Origin: Macrobrachium rosenbergii
Lineage: Eukaryota; Arthropoda; Malacostraca; Decapoda; Palaemonidae
Reading direction: 5' to 3'
Assembly (NCBI RefSeq): GCF_040412425.1
Contig: NC_089784.1
Coordinates: 37,174,070-37,238,069, forward strand
Length of the DNA: 64,000 bases
This document shows positions 12,481-24,581 of the stretch, in pieces. The first letter of the stretch is position 1, and every line of letters begins with the position of its first letter. A model generated the notes under the pieces. The model made no database searches. It was not told the origin of the DNA and worked only from the letters and a program-made list of their open reading frames with translations. A program made the translations under genes and the position numbers.

Positions 12481-13375
12481 TGGGTTTTGCCTCTCACCCT
12501 CAAACTGAATTTTCCTCTGAAGGAGACGAAGAAGAAGAGAAGAGCGAGACGAGGTCGTTGACGATTTTACGACTTTCCAAGACTCGAGGCAGACATGCAT
12601 AGCTGCCCATGGGACGTTCATTCCCTCTATCGGGTCTCTAACGAAAGCCCATCTTCCTGATATCTACCCGCCACACGTAAGGGCGCGCGATCGCACGCAC
12701 ATCGCATACATAAAAAAAAATGATTAAACACACATAAGGCCGCAGTGGCCCATATTCTTACATTCACACTGAGAAAGTGACAATATTCCAACCAATGGTA
12801 CAATAAACATAAATATATGTGCACACATGGTATACATTAGTTAACTTAGTGATCAAAAAACTATGCTCTGGCTTATATGCATAAACTTGAAAAGATTCAC
12901 AAAGAAATCAGTTTTCCTTACGCTCCTGTCCATAAGCTGAACATACATAAATACGCAATAATGTTATTAAACATCAGAAAGAAAAAAGTACGCTTCGTCA
13001 TACATTCAAACACACGCACAGAAAATGCTTCGAGTGAACTTACAAACGCTTTCAAAGGACGCGCACCCATTAAAGACTGTACCTATAAAGTGTTTGTTCA
13101 GAACGTTTGTTTTATCCAACTGCAAACACACCGATCCAAGAAGGATCTTCAGGTTCTTCGCCTGTATCACTCTGTCTCTTGTTTTAGTCCCTTGTCCTTC
13201 GATGGCTCCTGAGGAAGAGGGAGCAGAAGAAAAGGAGAGGAAAGAAACAAAGATCCATTTTTTTGTGTTCCCAAACACCATAAAATCCTCCATCCTTCCA
13301 GCCCTCTACACTGTACTTCGAATTTTCTGTCTAAGAGGGCTGACTTACTTGAATCAGTTTCTGAAAGCCTTGTCT
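12481..13375. other. anonymous DNA, locally CpG-richer
   Basis: Positions about 12540-12700 are richer in CpG than the average. Overlapping frames of about 100-130 residues at 13000-13430 have no recognisable domains and are not called as genes. Confidence 0.45.
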
Positions 13376-13960
13376 CTCTCGAATTCCCGTTGCAAAACAA
13401 TACTGCATCACTCCGGTTTCTCTTTCTGATAGGCTCTATCTATAATTTCTGTTCCAGAAAGACTGGCTATCTCTTGAATTTCCAGTCCAGACATATTTCT
13501 CTTGAATTCTCACTTTAAAATGAATGTTTCCCTTGAAATTCTATTTCTGAATGTCTCGCTTGAATAGCCGCTTCATAAATATCGTGTACCTTGGCTTTAT
13601 CTTTCGGAATAACAACTTGCTTAGAATTCCATTTTCAATTATGCTGTCTTCATTCAATTCAGAGTACTTGAATTCGCAGTTCAGACAGGTGCCTTAATTA
13701 AACTGAGCTCCTGTTTCAGAGACTGATTTATTGATTTTTTCAGTTCAAAAAGACTGTTTTTCTCGAATTATCAGTTAGAAAGAACTGTGTCACTAACATT
13801 TCCAGTTTAGAAAGAAAGATTTATTATGGGTTCCAGCTAAGTAACATTCGTTTGCCTCGAACTTGCCCATTAAGAAAGTCTGTTCTACCTGAATTTCTAG
13901 TTCTGTCAGACTTATTTAAATTTACCGTTTAAAAAACTACCTAATTAGCATTCCAATATC
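13376..13960 (+). repeat. degenerate ~38-bp minisatellite (copy 1)
   Basis: The phrase CTTGAATTYCCAGTTC.GAAAGACTG recurs in altered form about every 35-40 bp. Individual units are strongly diverged. A 300-bp part (13492-13818) aligns in register with the reverse complement of 21470-21790. Confidence 0.7.
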
Positions 13961-14039
13961 AACATGTCTTTTTTGCGTGAGTTCAGAGGTTATAAAGAAC
14001 AACAAAAGCTAATGTTCTTATAATCCACACATTGACACA

Positions 14040-14110
14040 GACTTACACATACATACATACATACATACATACATACATACATACATACAGTACACAGACA
14101 CACACATACA

Positions 14111-14192
<82 letters not shown>
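14040..14192. repeat. CATA - AT - TATG microsatellite
   Basis: CATA run (14047-14089), a short CA/GT junction and an AT run (14118-14191), continuing into TATG units. Confidence 0.97.
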
Positions 14193-14193
<1 letters not shown>

Positions 14194-14540
14194 ATGTATG
14201 TATGTATGTATGTATCTATGTATGAGCAATTTCAACCAAACTTGGTATCCATGATAATCTGAAATGCATTGAGCAATTTCAACCAAACTTGGTAAACATA
14301 TGATTTACTATCTAGAAATCATACTGCCCATAGACTTAGTAAAGACATCAATGGCACCAAATTATCATACCTGTTGGGAAAGGGAGAGTGACAGAGTGAG
14401 AAGGAGAGGAAGTGAAGACAGAGTAGAGGCTGTGTTAGGGAGAAGAAAGAGGGAAAGAGTCAGGGAGGGCTGGAGAGGGAGAGAGAAAAGAGTCAGCTGT
14501 CATTCAGTTATCCAGGGCAGTGTCTTCAGGTCAGCTAGTG
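14193..14540 (-). mobile_element. short element of the CTAGCTGACC family (copy 1)
   Basis: Read on the minus strand it begins CTAGCTGACC, passes through ACTGCCC and TGAATGACA blocks and a CT-rich segment, and ends with ACCAAGTTTGGTTGAAATTGCTCA (duplicated here) next to a TATG/CATA run. The same order occurs in the plus-strand element at 33658-34842. No coding sequence is present. It is probably a non-autonomous retroelement; an RTE relationship is a guess from its termini. Confidence 0.6.
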
Positions 14541-14544
14541 TATA

Positions 14545-14579
14545 TATTATATTATATTATATATATTATATTATATATC

Positions 14580-14665
<86 letters not shown>

Positions 14666-14668
14666 TAG
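14545..14668. repeat. AT microsatellite
   Basis: Imperfect TATAT at the left edge and a clean AT run from about 14586 to 14663. It separates inverted CTAGCTGACC motifs at 14529-14538 and 14665-14674. Confidence 0.97.
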
Positions 14669-14670
14669 CT

Positions 14671-15306
14671 GACCAAGTTTATAGATGCTCTATGTGTAAC
14701 TTTACACACAATTCTACCTTAAGGAATTTTATGTCATTGTAGAGATAATGAGTTGTAATTTTTTATGCTATGTTAAAAAAGTCCCTAAAACCAATATAAA
14801 AAATACGTATCACGAGTTGAAGTTAGCCGTATAGGAAAGTGTTTTGCCACTTTTTTCTTAATAAGATGAGGGGGTGGAAGGCTAACTCTTGCAGCAATTT
14901 ACTCAATAATAGGAAAGAAGTAAAAAGGCGTAACAAAGTAAAGACTAAATATTTCTTTTTAAAAAAAAACGTCTGTTCTCATACATATTAATGAATGAGT
15001 TTAAATTAGAACTGAAGGGTTGGTTCAGCTTTTTATGAACTGGACAGTGAAGTTTACTTTCATTATAGTAACACACATCATAAAAAGACATCACTGGCCT
15101 AGGCCTGTACCAAATTCTCTGTATCACATGGAAATATTGTTTTAGAGTTTGATTGTTTGACTTGGACTTATAATAGCCTACAAATAGCGTTGAAAGGTCT
15201 AACAGTGAAATGAATAATGCCTATACACGATTTATTAATAGTCTGATCAGAGCTTCTGAGATACTTCCCAGATGAAATACAGCGGCAAACTGTCAAGAAA
15301 TTAATG

Positions 15307-15398
<92 letters not shown>

Positions 15399-16000
15399 CT
15401 CTGATCAGAATATGAATAAACCATGTATGGGCATTATTCATTTCACTGTTAGACCCTTCAACGCTATTTGTAGGCCGTTATAAGTCCAAATCAAAAAATT
15501 AAAATCTAAAAGAATTTTTTCATGTGATACAGAGAATTTGGTACATGCCTAGGCCAATGATGTCTTTTTATGATGTGTGTTACTATATTGAAAGTAAATT
15601 TCACTTGTTCAGTTCATAAAAAGCTGAACCAACCCTTCAGTTCCAATTTAAACTCATTCATTAATATCGTATGAGAACAGACATCGTTTTTTAATACACA
15701 TCTTTTTTTTAATAAGAAATATTTAGTCTACTTTGTTATGCCTTTTTACTTCTTTTTTATTATTAAGTGAATTGCTGCAAGAATTAGCCTTCCACCCCCG
15801 CATCATATTAAGAAAAAAAAGTGGCAAAACACTTTCCTATACGGCTAACTTCAACCTGTGATACGTATTTTTTATATTGGTTTTAAGGACGTTTTTAACA
15901 TAGCATAAAAAATTACAACTCATTATCTTTACAATGACATCAAATTCCTTAAGGTAGAATTGTGTATAAAGTTACACATACGGCATCTATAAACTTGGTC
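14671..16000. mobile_element. foldback element with ~580-600-bp inverted arms
   Basis: Left arm 14671-15252 and right arm 15399-16000 are reverse complements over almost their full length, roughly 90 percent identical by eye, with small indels including an insertion near 15490-15520. The 146-bp centre contains a GA microsatellite (15309-15394). Arm ends read GACCAAGTTTATAGATG and its complement. No transposase frame exists, so this is either a non-autonomous foldback/MITE-type transposon or a palindromic duplication. A transcript of it would form a very long hairpin. No clear target duplication was found. Confidence 0.8.
15309..15394. repeat. GA microsatellite at the palindrome centre
   Basis: A perfect GA run of about 43 units lies in the loop of the foldback. 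Confidence 0.98.
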
Positions 16001-16935
16001 AATTTGCGCAATAATATAATCATGAATTAAACAAAATCTTTCCCTTCTTGGAGGAATGTTAGGCAATCAGTTATTTATTGTTTTGAATAAATACTCATTG
16101 ATAAAAGATAGAAATTAATATATATCATTCTAATATATAATCATAAACAATAATTTTATTTTCCTAAATGATGGGAATACATCTCCTTACTGTGTATGAT
16201 TACATCAGCAAAAGGTATAAATTGACGAGTTGTGTAAGCTGTAAGCACTTCGAGTTACTCGAACTGCAGTAGTTGCCATTTCTTAATTTAATCCCTATTT
16301 GCATCTAATACTTATACCCTCCAAGTGCCTTTCAGAAAAGATTTCCAAATGTAATGATCTTATATAACTGTAAAGTTTTAATCTAGAATTTTCAGTCATT
16401 ATCTTCCAGGTAATCAGTACCAAGCAACGTGAAAAGAAACTTATCTTCCATATGCAGTGAAGTTTTTTGCCAAGCAGCTGTATGTTTAGCCACTACTACA
16501 CATGCGCGGATTTGGTTTCGCTTACTACGGAGAGAAATTATCAATTTAGGTTTTCAATGTAGATTTTATCTAGGTAATAAACAATTATATTAATTATTAT
16601 CATAAGTTATGATAAAAATTCACGTAAATTCTGATCAAAAATTGATGTCATAGGGGATTTATTGTTGTAGGTCAATCATACTTCAGGCAGCGCCAGAAGA
16701 AAGGGTGAAGCGTCAGGTGAAAAATGAGAATAAACCCAGAAAAATTAAGGAAAAGGGGACTTAAAAACGAAAATTTCATTTGTTTTGTTTGTGTTTGTAT
16801 GTCTGTCACAGGGTAGGGGTTTGATTTTGAGTTATAAACCTTTCTGGGGTGACAAAGATGCCGTATGCAAAATTTTGTCTAGGTCTGTCAATTGGTTTAG
16901 ATTTCTACAGAAGCCAAACTTATATACAAACATTC

Positions 16936-16940
<5 letters not shown>
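16001..16940. other. anonymous AT-rich DNA
   Basis: No gene, repeat family or RNA is recognised. Confidence 0.55.
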
Positions 16941-17004
<64 letters not shown>

Positions 17005-17124
17005 GTGTGTGTGTGAATGAAAGTATGTATATAACCCTTTGATTTTGTTAAATGCTGTTGGTTGGAGGTACTAGATATATGCATGCATATACACATATAC
17101 ACACACACATATGTATATGTATAT

Positions 17125-17162
<38 letters not shown>

Positions 17163-17165
17163 TGT
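16941..17165. repeat. AT array, spacer and CA array
   Basis: AT run at about 16939-17003, then GT-rich and TATATG sequence, and a CA run at about 17127-17155. Confidence 0.95.
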
Positions 17166-17235
17166 TATATATATAAATAGATATTGTATTATCCTAAATA
17201 TATATTTTTAGCTTTTTGTTGTTAATATATATATT

Positions 17236-17310
17236 TTATAGACCACTGAGGTGATTAACAGCTCTCCTTGGCCTGATTATTTAACCAGATGCACCACATT
17301 ATAGCGATTA
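17236..17310 (-). repeat. SINE family A, short diverged fragment
   Basis: The block GACCACTGAGGTGATTAAC followed by AGCTCTCCT matches the tail region of the full SINE A copies at 37341-37632 and 56425-56706. The rest of the element is lost or unrecognisable. Confidence 0.6.
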
Positions 17311-18832
<1,522 letters not shown>

Positions 18833-19473
18833 ACAATCCTTGGATTTTAATTTCACAAAATTAAAAAATCGTACAGTAGATGAATGAACTGCTGTATTTC
18901 TTAGGCAAGAAATGAAACCTGTACTTTTCTATGGATACTTGTTCTGCGATCAAACACACACACACACACAACTTTGCGTCAAATATGAATTATTGTTTGG
19001 GAAAAGTATTGTAAGCAAATTCTGACATGACCGTCGGCAAAACTTCATTTCCATTACTGAATAGGATTTTTATGGTACTTTTCTAAACCAGGTACTTTCC
19101 CTGGATACCACCTAATAATATCCTGTGAGTTAGTTATGGTGATGGCATCTTGTGCTTGGTCAACTGACGAATATGAAAAGTGTTTTCTAACAGCAATAAC
19201 GTTATGGTACATTATATTTTTTGCCTCACAAACAAATCTATAAATGTCGGCTCATGCACGTTTTTCACGCAAACCACCCCCGAAAAACAAAGATCATATC
19301 ATTTTGATATATGTTCTTCAGGAAGCTGGCGGTCAGTTGTTCTGGCTTCCTTGAAGCTGAGCTTGGGGAGATCCCGGAAATCGAAATAGATTTCAATACC
19401 TGCGTAATTTCATAGCCAGAAACCCTTTTATCCGGCTTAACCCAAAGGTGATTATAATATTTTTATTCACTTT
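18833..19473. other. anonymous noncoding DNA
   Basis: Contains a short CA run (18955-18970); otherwise nothing recognised. Confidence 0.5.
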
Positions 19474-20777
19474 TTGGCAACCTTTTCTTGACCATCCCTA
19501 CATTACTATAGGGAGTAACACGAGTTTATGCAAATATTTTTGGAAATAAAAGAAAAAGTCATTCTAAACAGAAAATGTTCTATAAACACATTCATTTTAA
19601 GGCCTCGTTTGTCGGTGAGGGGAATTTTTAAAATAACTGTTTGACGTTACTCTCGGGCAAGTAAGTAGCGTGCGGGATGACGGGGTAGTCAGGGATAGGG
19701 CGGGGGAGCTGATGAAGCGCATTAGGCAACTGGATTGCCAGTCTTTTAATTATGATTTTTTTTCTTGCAGGTTATTAAAAAATGCAACATTTTGGTTCAT
19801 TCAACTTGTAAATCACCTGTGAACAGACTTCACGTAATCTAATTTTAATGATAAGCTTTAAGTATCAAGAAAGTAGTGAACATGTTGCTTGGCAACATTT
19901 ATTTGTGATCCTTAAATTCTAGCGCACTCTCTAATGGCGCCTCGTCTGGGAATTGTTCAATCTTGAGTAAGGACTAGGCCTGCGCCAATGCTGAATGAGT
20001 GATGAAGACAGTAGTCATGATGGCAAGGGAATGCTGGTAGGGAGGATACTGCACTTTGAATAATGTTAGTGTTTTTACCTCCTTCGATTACTGTATGAAT
20101 AGGCTACCTTTGACAGGAACTATAGAGAAGAAGGAATTTTCTATAATGTTCCCATTCTTTTTCATCTGACAGAGACGAAAGCGTTTTCATGGGCGCGGTT
20201 TTTCCTTTCACTGGTGTGCGAGGATACTGTTGATGGAGAAGGAGAGATTTTTGATAATATGTTTTAAATCTTTGATCAGTGTGTAATGAATAGGCCTATC
20301 TTTGATGTAGAGGAGATTCCACTAGGCTTGCTTTTTTTTCTTTATCATATTCCAGTGAACACCATTGATGGAGAGGGAGAAGACTTCAATGATGAATGCA
20401 TTTTTCCCCCCTTTGTTCAGTATCTAAAGAATACATTTGGAGGTACTTTATTCACATCGGCCTAATCGTCGATTTCCTTGTTTTTATAACAGTGAATTTC
20501 ACAACCGCTCAATCTAGAAATTGAATTGTTGCAAAACCCATAAATAATCGACTTATCTACATATTCCACATAACTGGAACGGTAAGGCATTGTCTCCAAT
20601 TTCTTGCTCTCAAAATGAATCATGGTTATTTAAAAAATTCACCTCGCCGACAAACTAAGTCTTAAAATGCATATGTTTGCAGAACACTTTCTGCCCAGAA
20701 CTAATTTTTCTTTAATTTCCCAAAATATCTGTATAAACTCGTGTCACACCCCGTATATAGTAATGGATGTTTGCCAG
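19474..20777. mobile_element. element with ~155-165-bp inverted repeats
   Basis: Arms 19474-19640 and 20624-20777 are inverted copies. They share blocks such as ACACGAGTTTAT, AGAAAATGTTCT-like and TTTGTCGGYGAGG, at roughly 75-80 percent identity by eye. The ~980-bp interior has no transposase frame but contains two to three degenerate ~165-bp tandem units recognisable by TGATGGAGARGGAGA and AATGAATAGGCYTA. It is best read as an old non-autonomous DNA element or foldback. No target duplication was determined. Confidence 0.65.
20010..20460 (+). repeat. degenerate ~165-bp tandem units
   Basis: Successive units share a T-rich segment ending CTTTGATCAGT-like, then GAATAGGCCTA, then TTGATGGAGAAGGAGA. 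Divergence is high. The units lie inside the inverted-repeat element. Confidence 0.45.
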
Positions 20778-21389
20778 ATCGATTGTAATCAAGGAGCATA
20801 GATATAATATTCGACAAAAAAATAGCCATTTTTTTTCAGCATATGAATGAAAATCATGTTATTAATTATTGGAAGGATGCTAAAGAAATCGTATACTGTA
20901 AAGATATTTTTGAAAACTTAACACTGCTGAATCGGGTGCTATGAAGAGAAATATTGTAGTACTGATTAAAAACATCCAAGAAATGTTCAGATTACATAAA
21001 CTTATCATAAAGTTTCTGGACAATCAATATTTTAAGTTTTAAGGTAATTTTTATGTTTAAGTAATGTCAGCACAGAGCGGGAGACTGTTTTTATACTTCA
21101 AGATTTAATGCACAAAGGAGACAATTGGTTTATTCCGTTGTCTTTTGGGATTAAGCTGACTTTATGCCAGCACGAGATCTAATCCGCTTTTGAAACGCTA
21201 CGCGGGCAGAAATGTGGCTCCAGGCCACTACACAAATTCTGCTTTCATCGCTTGACCATGAAGCAGCACTTGAGTGCGAAAGCACTTGGTAATCTTTTGG
21301 TTTTAATCCTTTCTTCAGTTTGATGAAGCATTTTGGAATGCTAATGAGGTAGTTTTTTAACGATGAATTTAAATGAATCTTTCAGGATT
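20778..21389. other. anonymous noncoding DNA
   Basis: No feature is recognised. Confidence 0.5.
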
Positions 21390-21793
21390 AGATATTCAGG
21401 TAGAAGATTTTTTCAATGAGCAATTCGAAGTCAAATGAATGTTATTCAACCGGAACTCCGTGTAAGTCTTTACTTTCTCAACTGGAAATTCAAGTGAAAC
21501 AGTTCCTTCTAACTGATGATACGAGAAAAACAGTCTTTATGAATTGAAAATTCAATAAACCAATCTCTGAAATGGGAAATCAGTTTAATTAAGGCACCTT
21601 TCTGAACTGACAACTCAAGTATTCTCACATGAGAGAAGACAGTATGTGAACAGAAAATTCTACATAAGTTGCTGTTCCGAAAAATAAAGCCCAAGTACGC
21701 GATAATTATGAAGTGGGTATTCGAGCGAGTCTTTCAGAAATAGAATTTCGAGGGAAACATTCATTTTAATGCGAGAATTCAAGAGAAATATTA
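21390..21793 (-). repeat. degenerate ~38-bp minisatellite (copy 2, inverted)
   Basis: The reverse complement of 21470-21790 aligns continuously with 13492-13818, including non-repetitive phrases such as GGTGCCTTAATTAAACTGA. This is an inverted duplicate of the same segment and not an independent array. Confidence 0.7.
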
Positions 21794-22263
21794 TGTATTC
21801 ATAAACGACGCCCGACGTCATCAAAGGGCAGAGCCGACCTTTAAACTTGAAGAGTGAGCCAGTGGTCTTCGGATGCTTAGGAATGATTTTCATATTTATG
21901 GCTCCAAAGACCAAGAATCCTAAGATCACTGGCTCACACTTCAAGCTGAAAGATCGACTCTGCCCTTTGATGACGTCCGGCGTCGTTTAGGAATACACTT
22001 GTCCCAGATGTAATCTACCCGGCGTCTTCTCAGGGTCAGGGCCGATTCTCATCGGAGGTTAGCTAGAGGACTGGGTGTAAGCTATCTAGAGTTTAGATAA
22101 CTTACACCCAGTTCTATAGCTAACCCCTGATGAGAATCGGTCCTGACCTTGAGAAGACGCCGGGTAAATCCTATCCTATATATTTTCCCAGATTACATCT
22201 GGTTCCTTATATAGGAAGAATTGGGTTTAGATTCTAAACCCAATTCTTCTTATATAAGGAATC
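21794..22263. repeat. array of three long hairpins
   Basis: Hairpin 1: arms 21794-21878 and 21913-21997 (about 85 bp each, roughly 85-88 percent complementary), loop ~34 nt. Hairpin 2: arms 22016-22088 and 22094-22166 (73 bp, about 90 percent), 5-nt loop, with an outer 13-bp pair CCAGATGTAATCT / AGATTACATCTGG at about 22004-22016 and 22190-22202. Hairpin 3: arms 22201-22230 and 22234-22263 (30 bp, two mismatches), 3-nt loop. The right arm of hairpin 3 is PLE coding sequence. The arms of the three hairpins do not resemble each other. Confidence 0.85.
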
Positions 22264-22424
22264 ACATCATTAAATGTAGAATGCCCATCAAATATGAAAA
22301 TGTTAAAATTATTGGCCAAACAAAGGAACTCAACGAACCACTGATTATAGAAACCTTAAACATCAAATTACGAGTTCCGACTCTGAACAACCATTCCTCT
22401 GCTGTCACGTCGGTTTTAGCTTAA
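22221..22424 (+). pseudogene. PLE GIY-YIG region C-terminal remnant
   Basis: A 67-residue frame contains YIRNHIIKC, PIKYENVKIIG, PLIIETLNIKL and PTLNNHSSA. This order matches the C-terminal end of PLE GIY-YIG domains, where the IIE glutamate corresponds to the catalytic Glu. The upstream GIY-YIG core is absent, so this is a 5'-truncated fragment. The start codon is fortuitous and lies within hairpin 3. Confidence 0.7.
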
Positions 22425-22897
22425 ATTCCTCTCATTCTTTGTGCCTCTTGATGTAGTTTACTTGTAATGTGTTATTATCTTTGTTGCTGAAAGGTTGGTT
22501 GTGTGTAGCTACTATTTTAGGCAGTATTTTAATGAGTAAATAATTGTTCTTTGTATTATATGCGTTTTGGTATTTTTTTTTTTATTTTCTAGAAATATTT
22601 TAATTTTCTTTTAATTATTTATAATTTATTGTACTTTTAATCTTAATTCTAATCAAGTGTGAGCGTTGAACTTCCTGCACACTTGACTATACTGAGATTC
22701 AAAGTCTATCAGTTGTGATTTTATCGTTAAATCGTGTTTGTATTTTCAACTTTTGGGTCTTATAAGCAACTCTGATTTCATATTAACATGACATATTTTA
22801 ATTAGCAGAATATCCCTGAAGATGTGACGTTGTTGTCACGAAACGTAGGATTAAAACAGAATGCGAAACCCATCGTATTCTCCTCTTAATCTGCTAG

Positions 22898-22900
<3 letters not shown>
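22230..22900 (+). mobile_element. Penelope-like element 1, 3' part
   Basis: Contains the C-terminal tail of a PLE polyprotein (to 22424), an AT-rich 3' UTR and, near the 3' end, a hammerhead-like motif (22812-22851). It stops at an AT microsatellite starting about 22901. The reverse transcriptase and most of the GIY-YIG endonuclease are missing. Its 5' junction is the three-hairpin array. Confidence 0.7.
22812..22851 (+). ncRNA. hammerhead-ribozyme-like motif (dimeric PLE type)
   Basis: ATCC (22812-22815) can pair with GGAT (22848-22851) as stem I. CTGAAGA (22816-22822) fits the conserved CUGANGA. A single U is followed by a 5-bp stem II (GTGAC 22824-22828 with GTCAC 22835-22839, 6-nt loop). 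GAAA (22840-22843) follows, then ACGU (22843-22846), which is self-complementary and could form stem III only between two copies, with GUA as cleavage triplet. Small hammerheads acting as dimers are known in PLEs. The extra U before stem II is a deviation, so activity is uncertain. Confidence 0.6.
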
Positions 22901-22953
<53 letters not shown>

Positions 22954-23024
22954 CACCTATCTATCTATCTATAATCATCTATCTATATATATATATAAAT
23001 AGATAGATATATAAATAGATAGAT

Positions 23025-23099
<75 letters not shown>

Positions 23100-23115
23100 C
23101 ATACATACATATACA

Positions 23116-23208
<93 letters not shown>
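22901..23208. repeat. AT / ATCT / CATA / CA compound microsatellite
   Basis: AT (about 22902-22950), CTAT units (about 22960-22985), GATA units, AT (about 23029-23095), CATA, CA (about 23117-23152) and AT (about 23157-23207). Confidence 0.97.
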
Positions 23209-23211
<3 letters not shown>

Positions 23212-24508
23212 TTTTCATCATAAAGCCCATTTGAAATGCTACTTCGACAGAGCATATAATAAATATAAATTACTGGCCAGTTCCTAAAAATGTGCTTCCG
23301 GCGGTTCAACGTAATATCATCGTCCAGGAAATATATTCTGTGTCTCTGCACCACAAGCTCTGTTATTACGTTAGAGGTCCTCTGAGTTTAGTTATTACGT
23401 GATAATGGAGTCTCAGAATGTAATTGGCTTAGGGCACGGATTAGACCGAAGAGCCGCTTATAAGGTTGGTCTGCTCGAGCGTCGTACAGGACGGACTGCA
23501 AAAGGTACCTATATACACGTCACCAAATGCTAATACTGATCGTTCTTACCTGTCCAAACTCCACCGAATGCATCTATTTTTGTGGTTATCTATAAACACT
23601 TCATTCAATGTTAATATTTTAACTGACTTTATCTGTGGACTGTTATCCACATTTTAATACTTATACAAACTTCTGTAAATGTTAACAATGTATATCATGA
23701 TTTTAACTATATACACCCTAAGTTTTATTTACTTTCTTATAACTAAGTACTCCACAAATAGATTGGACTTATCTGTCATCTATTTAGTCTCCAACGGTTA
23801 TTAGTATTACGTTTTACCTTGAAAATTCGATGAAGTTTGCATCATTTATGCGGAGCAGTAGTGCCCTGATGTCTTTGCCATCCGATTACAATAAAACATA
23901 AAGAATATAAACAAAATAAATCTATAAAAAACAGTGAATTGGTTTGATTTTACAATTAAAACTGTATCATGATTTCTGTATTTAGGCGTATAGAAAAAAT
24001 ATATGATTGACGACAAAATCATTAATACTTATAAAAACGAATCTTAACACAATCGATTATGAGCAACCACTGTATTCAGACGACAACCTGCACCGGCAGT
24101 AGATAGTACATCATTCATTTATTCACCATAAGGATCCGGGTACATAAAGTTGACAGTCGCCGCAGAGGAGCCACAAAAAGTCATTCTTGTGACAGGTTGG
24201 ACTGCACTGCGGTGTAATTCGTTATAAAGCTGACCGTAATTCGTTAAAAAGCTGATTGATTACAAAGGCGGTCTCTTGTGTGAAATGTACTCATTACATA
24301 AGGTAATCCAATAAGCAATACTGAAGATTCCTTCAATGTACGTCTGATTCTTCAAGTAACTTAGTCTATAGACCATCCATGGTAAAGGTTACTTATTATA
24401 AACGTGATTATTCATAAAACGATGGGCTATAGCATTTATTTATTATCAAGGCGATTGATTATAAAAGTGATATGTTAGTATTTATGAGCATTTCACATGA
24501 AAAAATTG

Positions 24509-24510
<2 letters not shown>
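23209..24510. other. anonymous noncoding DNA
   Basis: No gene is recognised. A short direct repeat GTAATTCGTTAWAAAGCTGA occurs twice near 24211-24254. Confidence 0.5.
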
Positions 24511-24580
<70 letters not shown>

Positions 24581-24581
24581 G
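24503..24581. repeat. AAT microsatellite
   Basis: AAT run with one slip near 24534. Unique sequence starting GTGGGGCTGTGC follows on the right. It could be the tail of an old LINE, but no LINE body is recognisable beside it. Confidence 0.93.

Noticed and set aside
13025..13429. 134-residue plus-strand frame and overlapping minus-strand frames
   Set aside because: No motif, overlapping frames of similar length on both strands, and no splice context; treated as chance.
14047..14100. CRISPR-like regular repeat
   Set aside because: It is a CATA tetranucleotide run; there are no unique spacers, and the genome is eukaryotic.
22094..22166. CUGAUGAG in hairpin 2 as a hammerhead core
   Set aside because: No stem II or GAAA follows at suitable spacing, and the segment pairs fully with the opposite hairpin arm.
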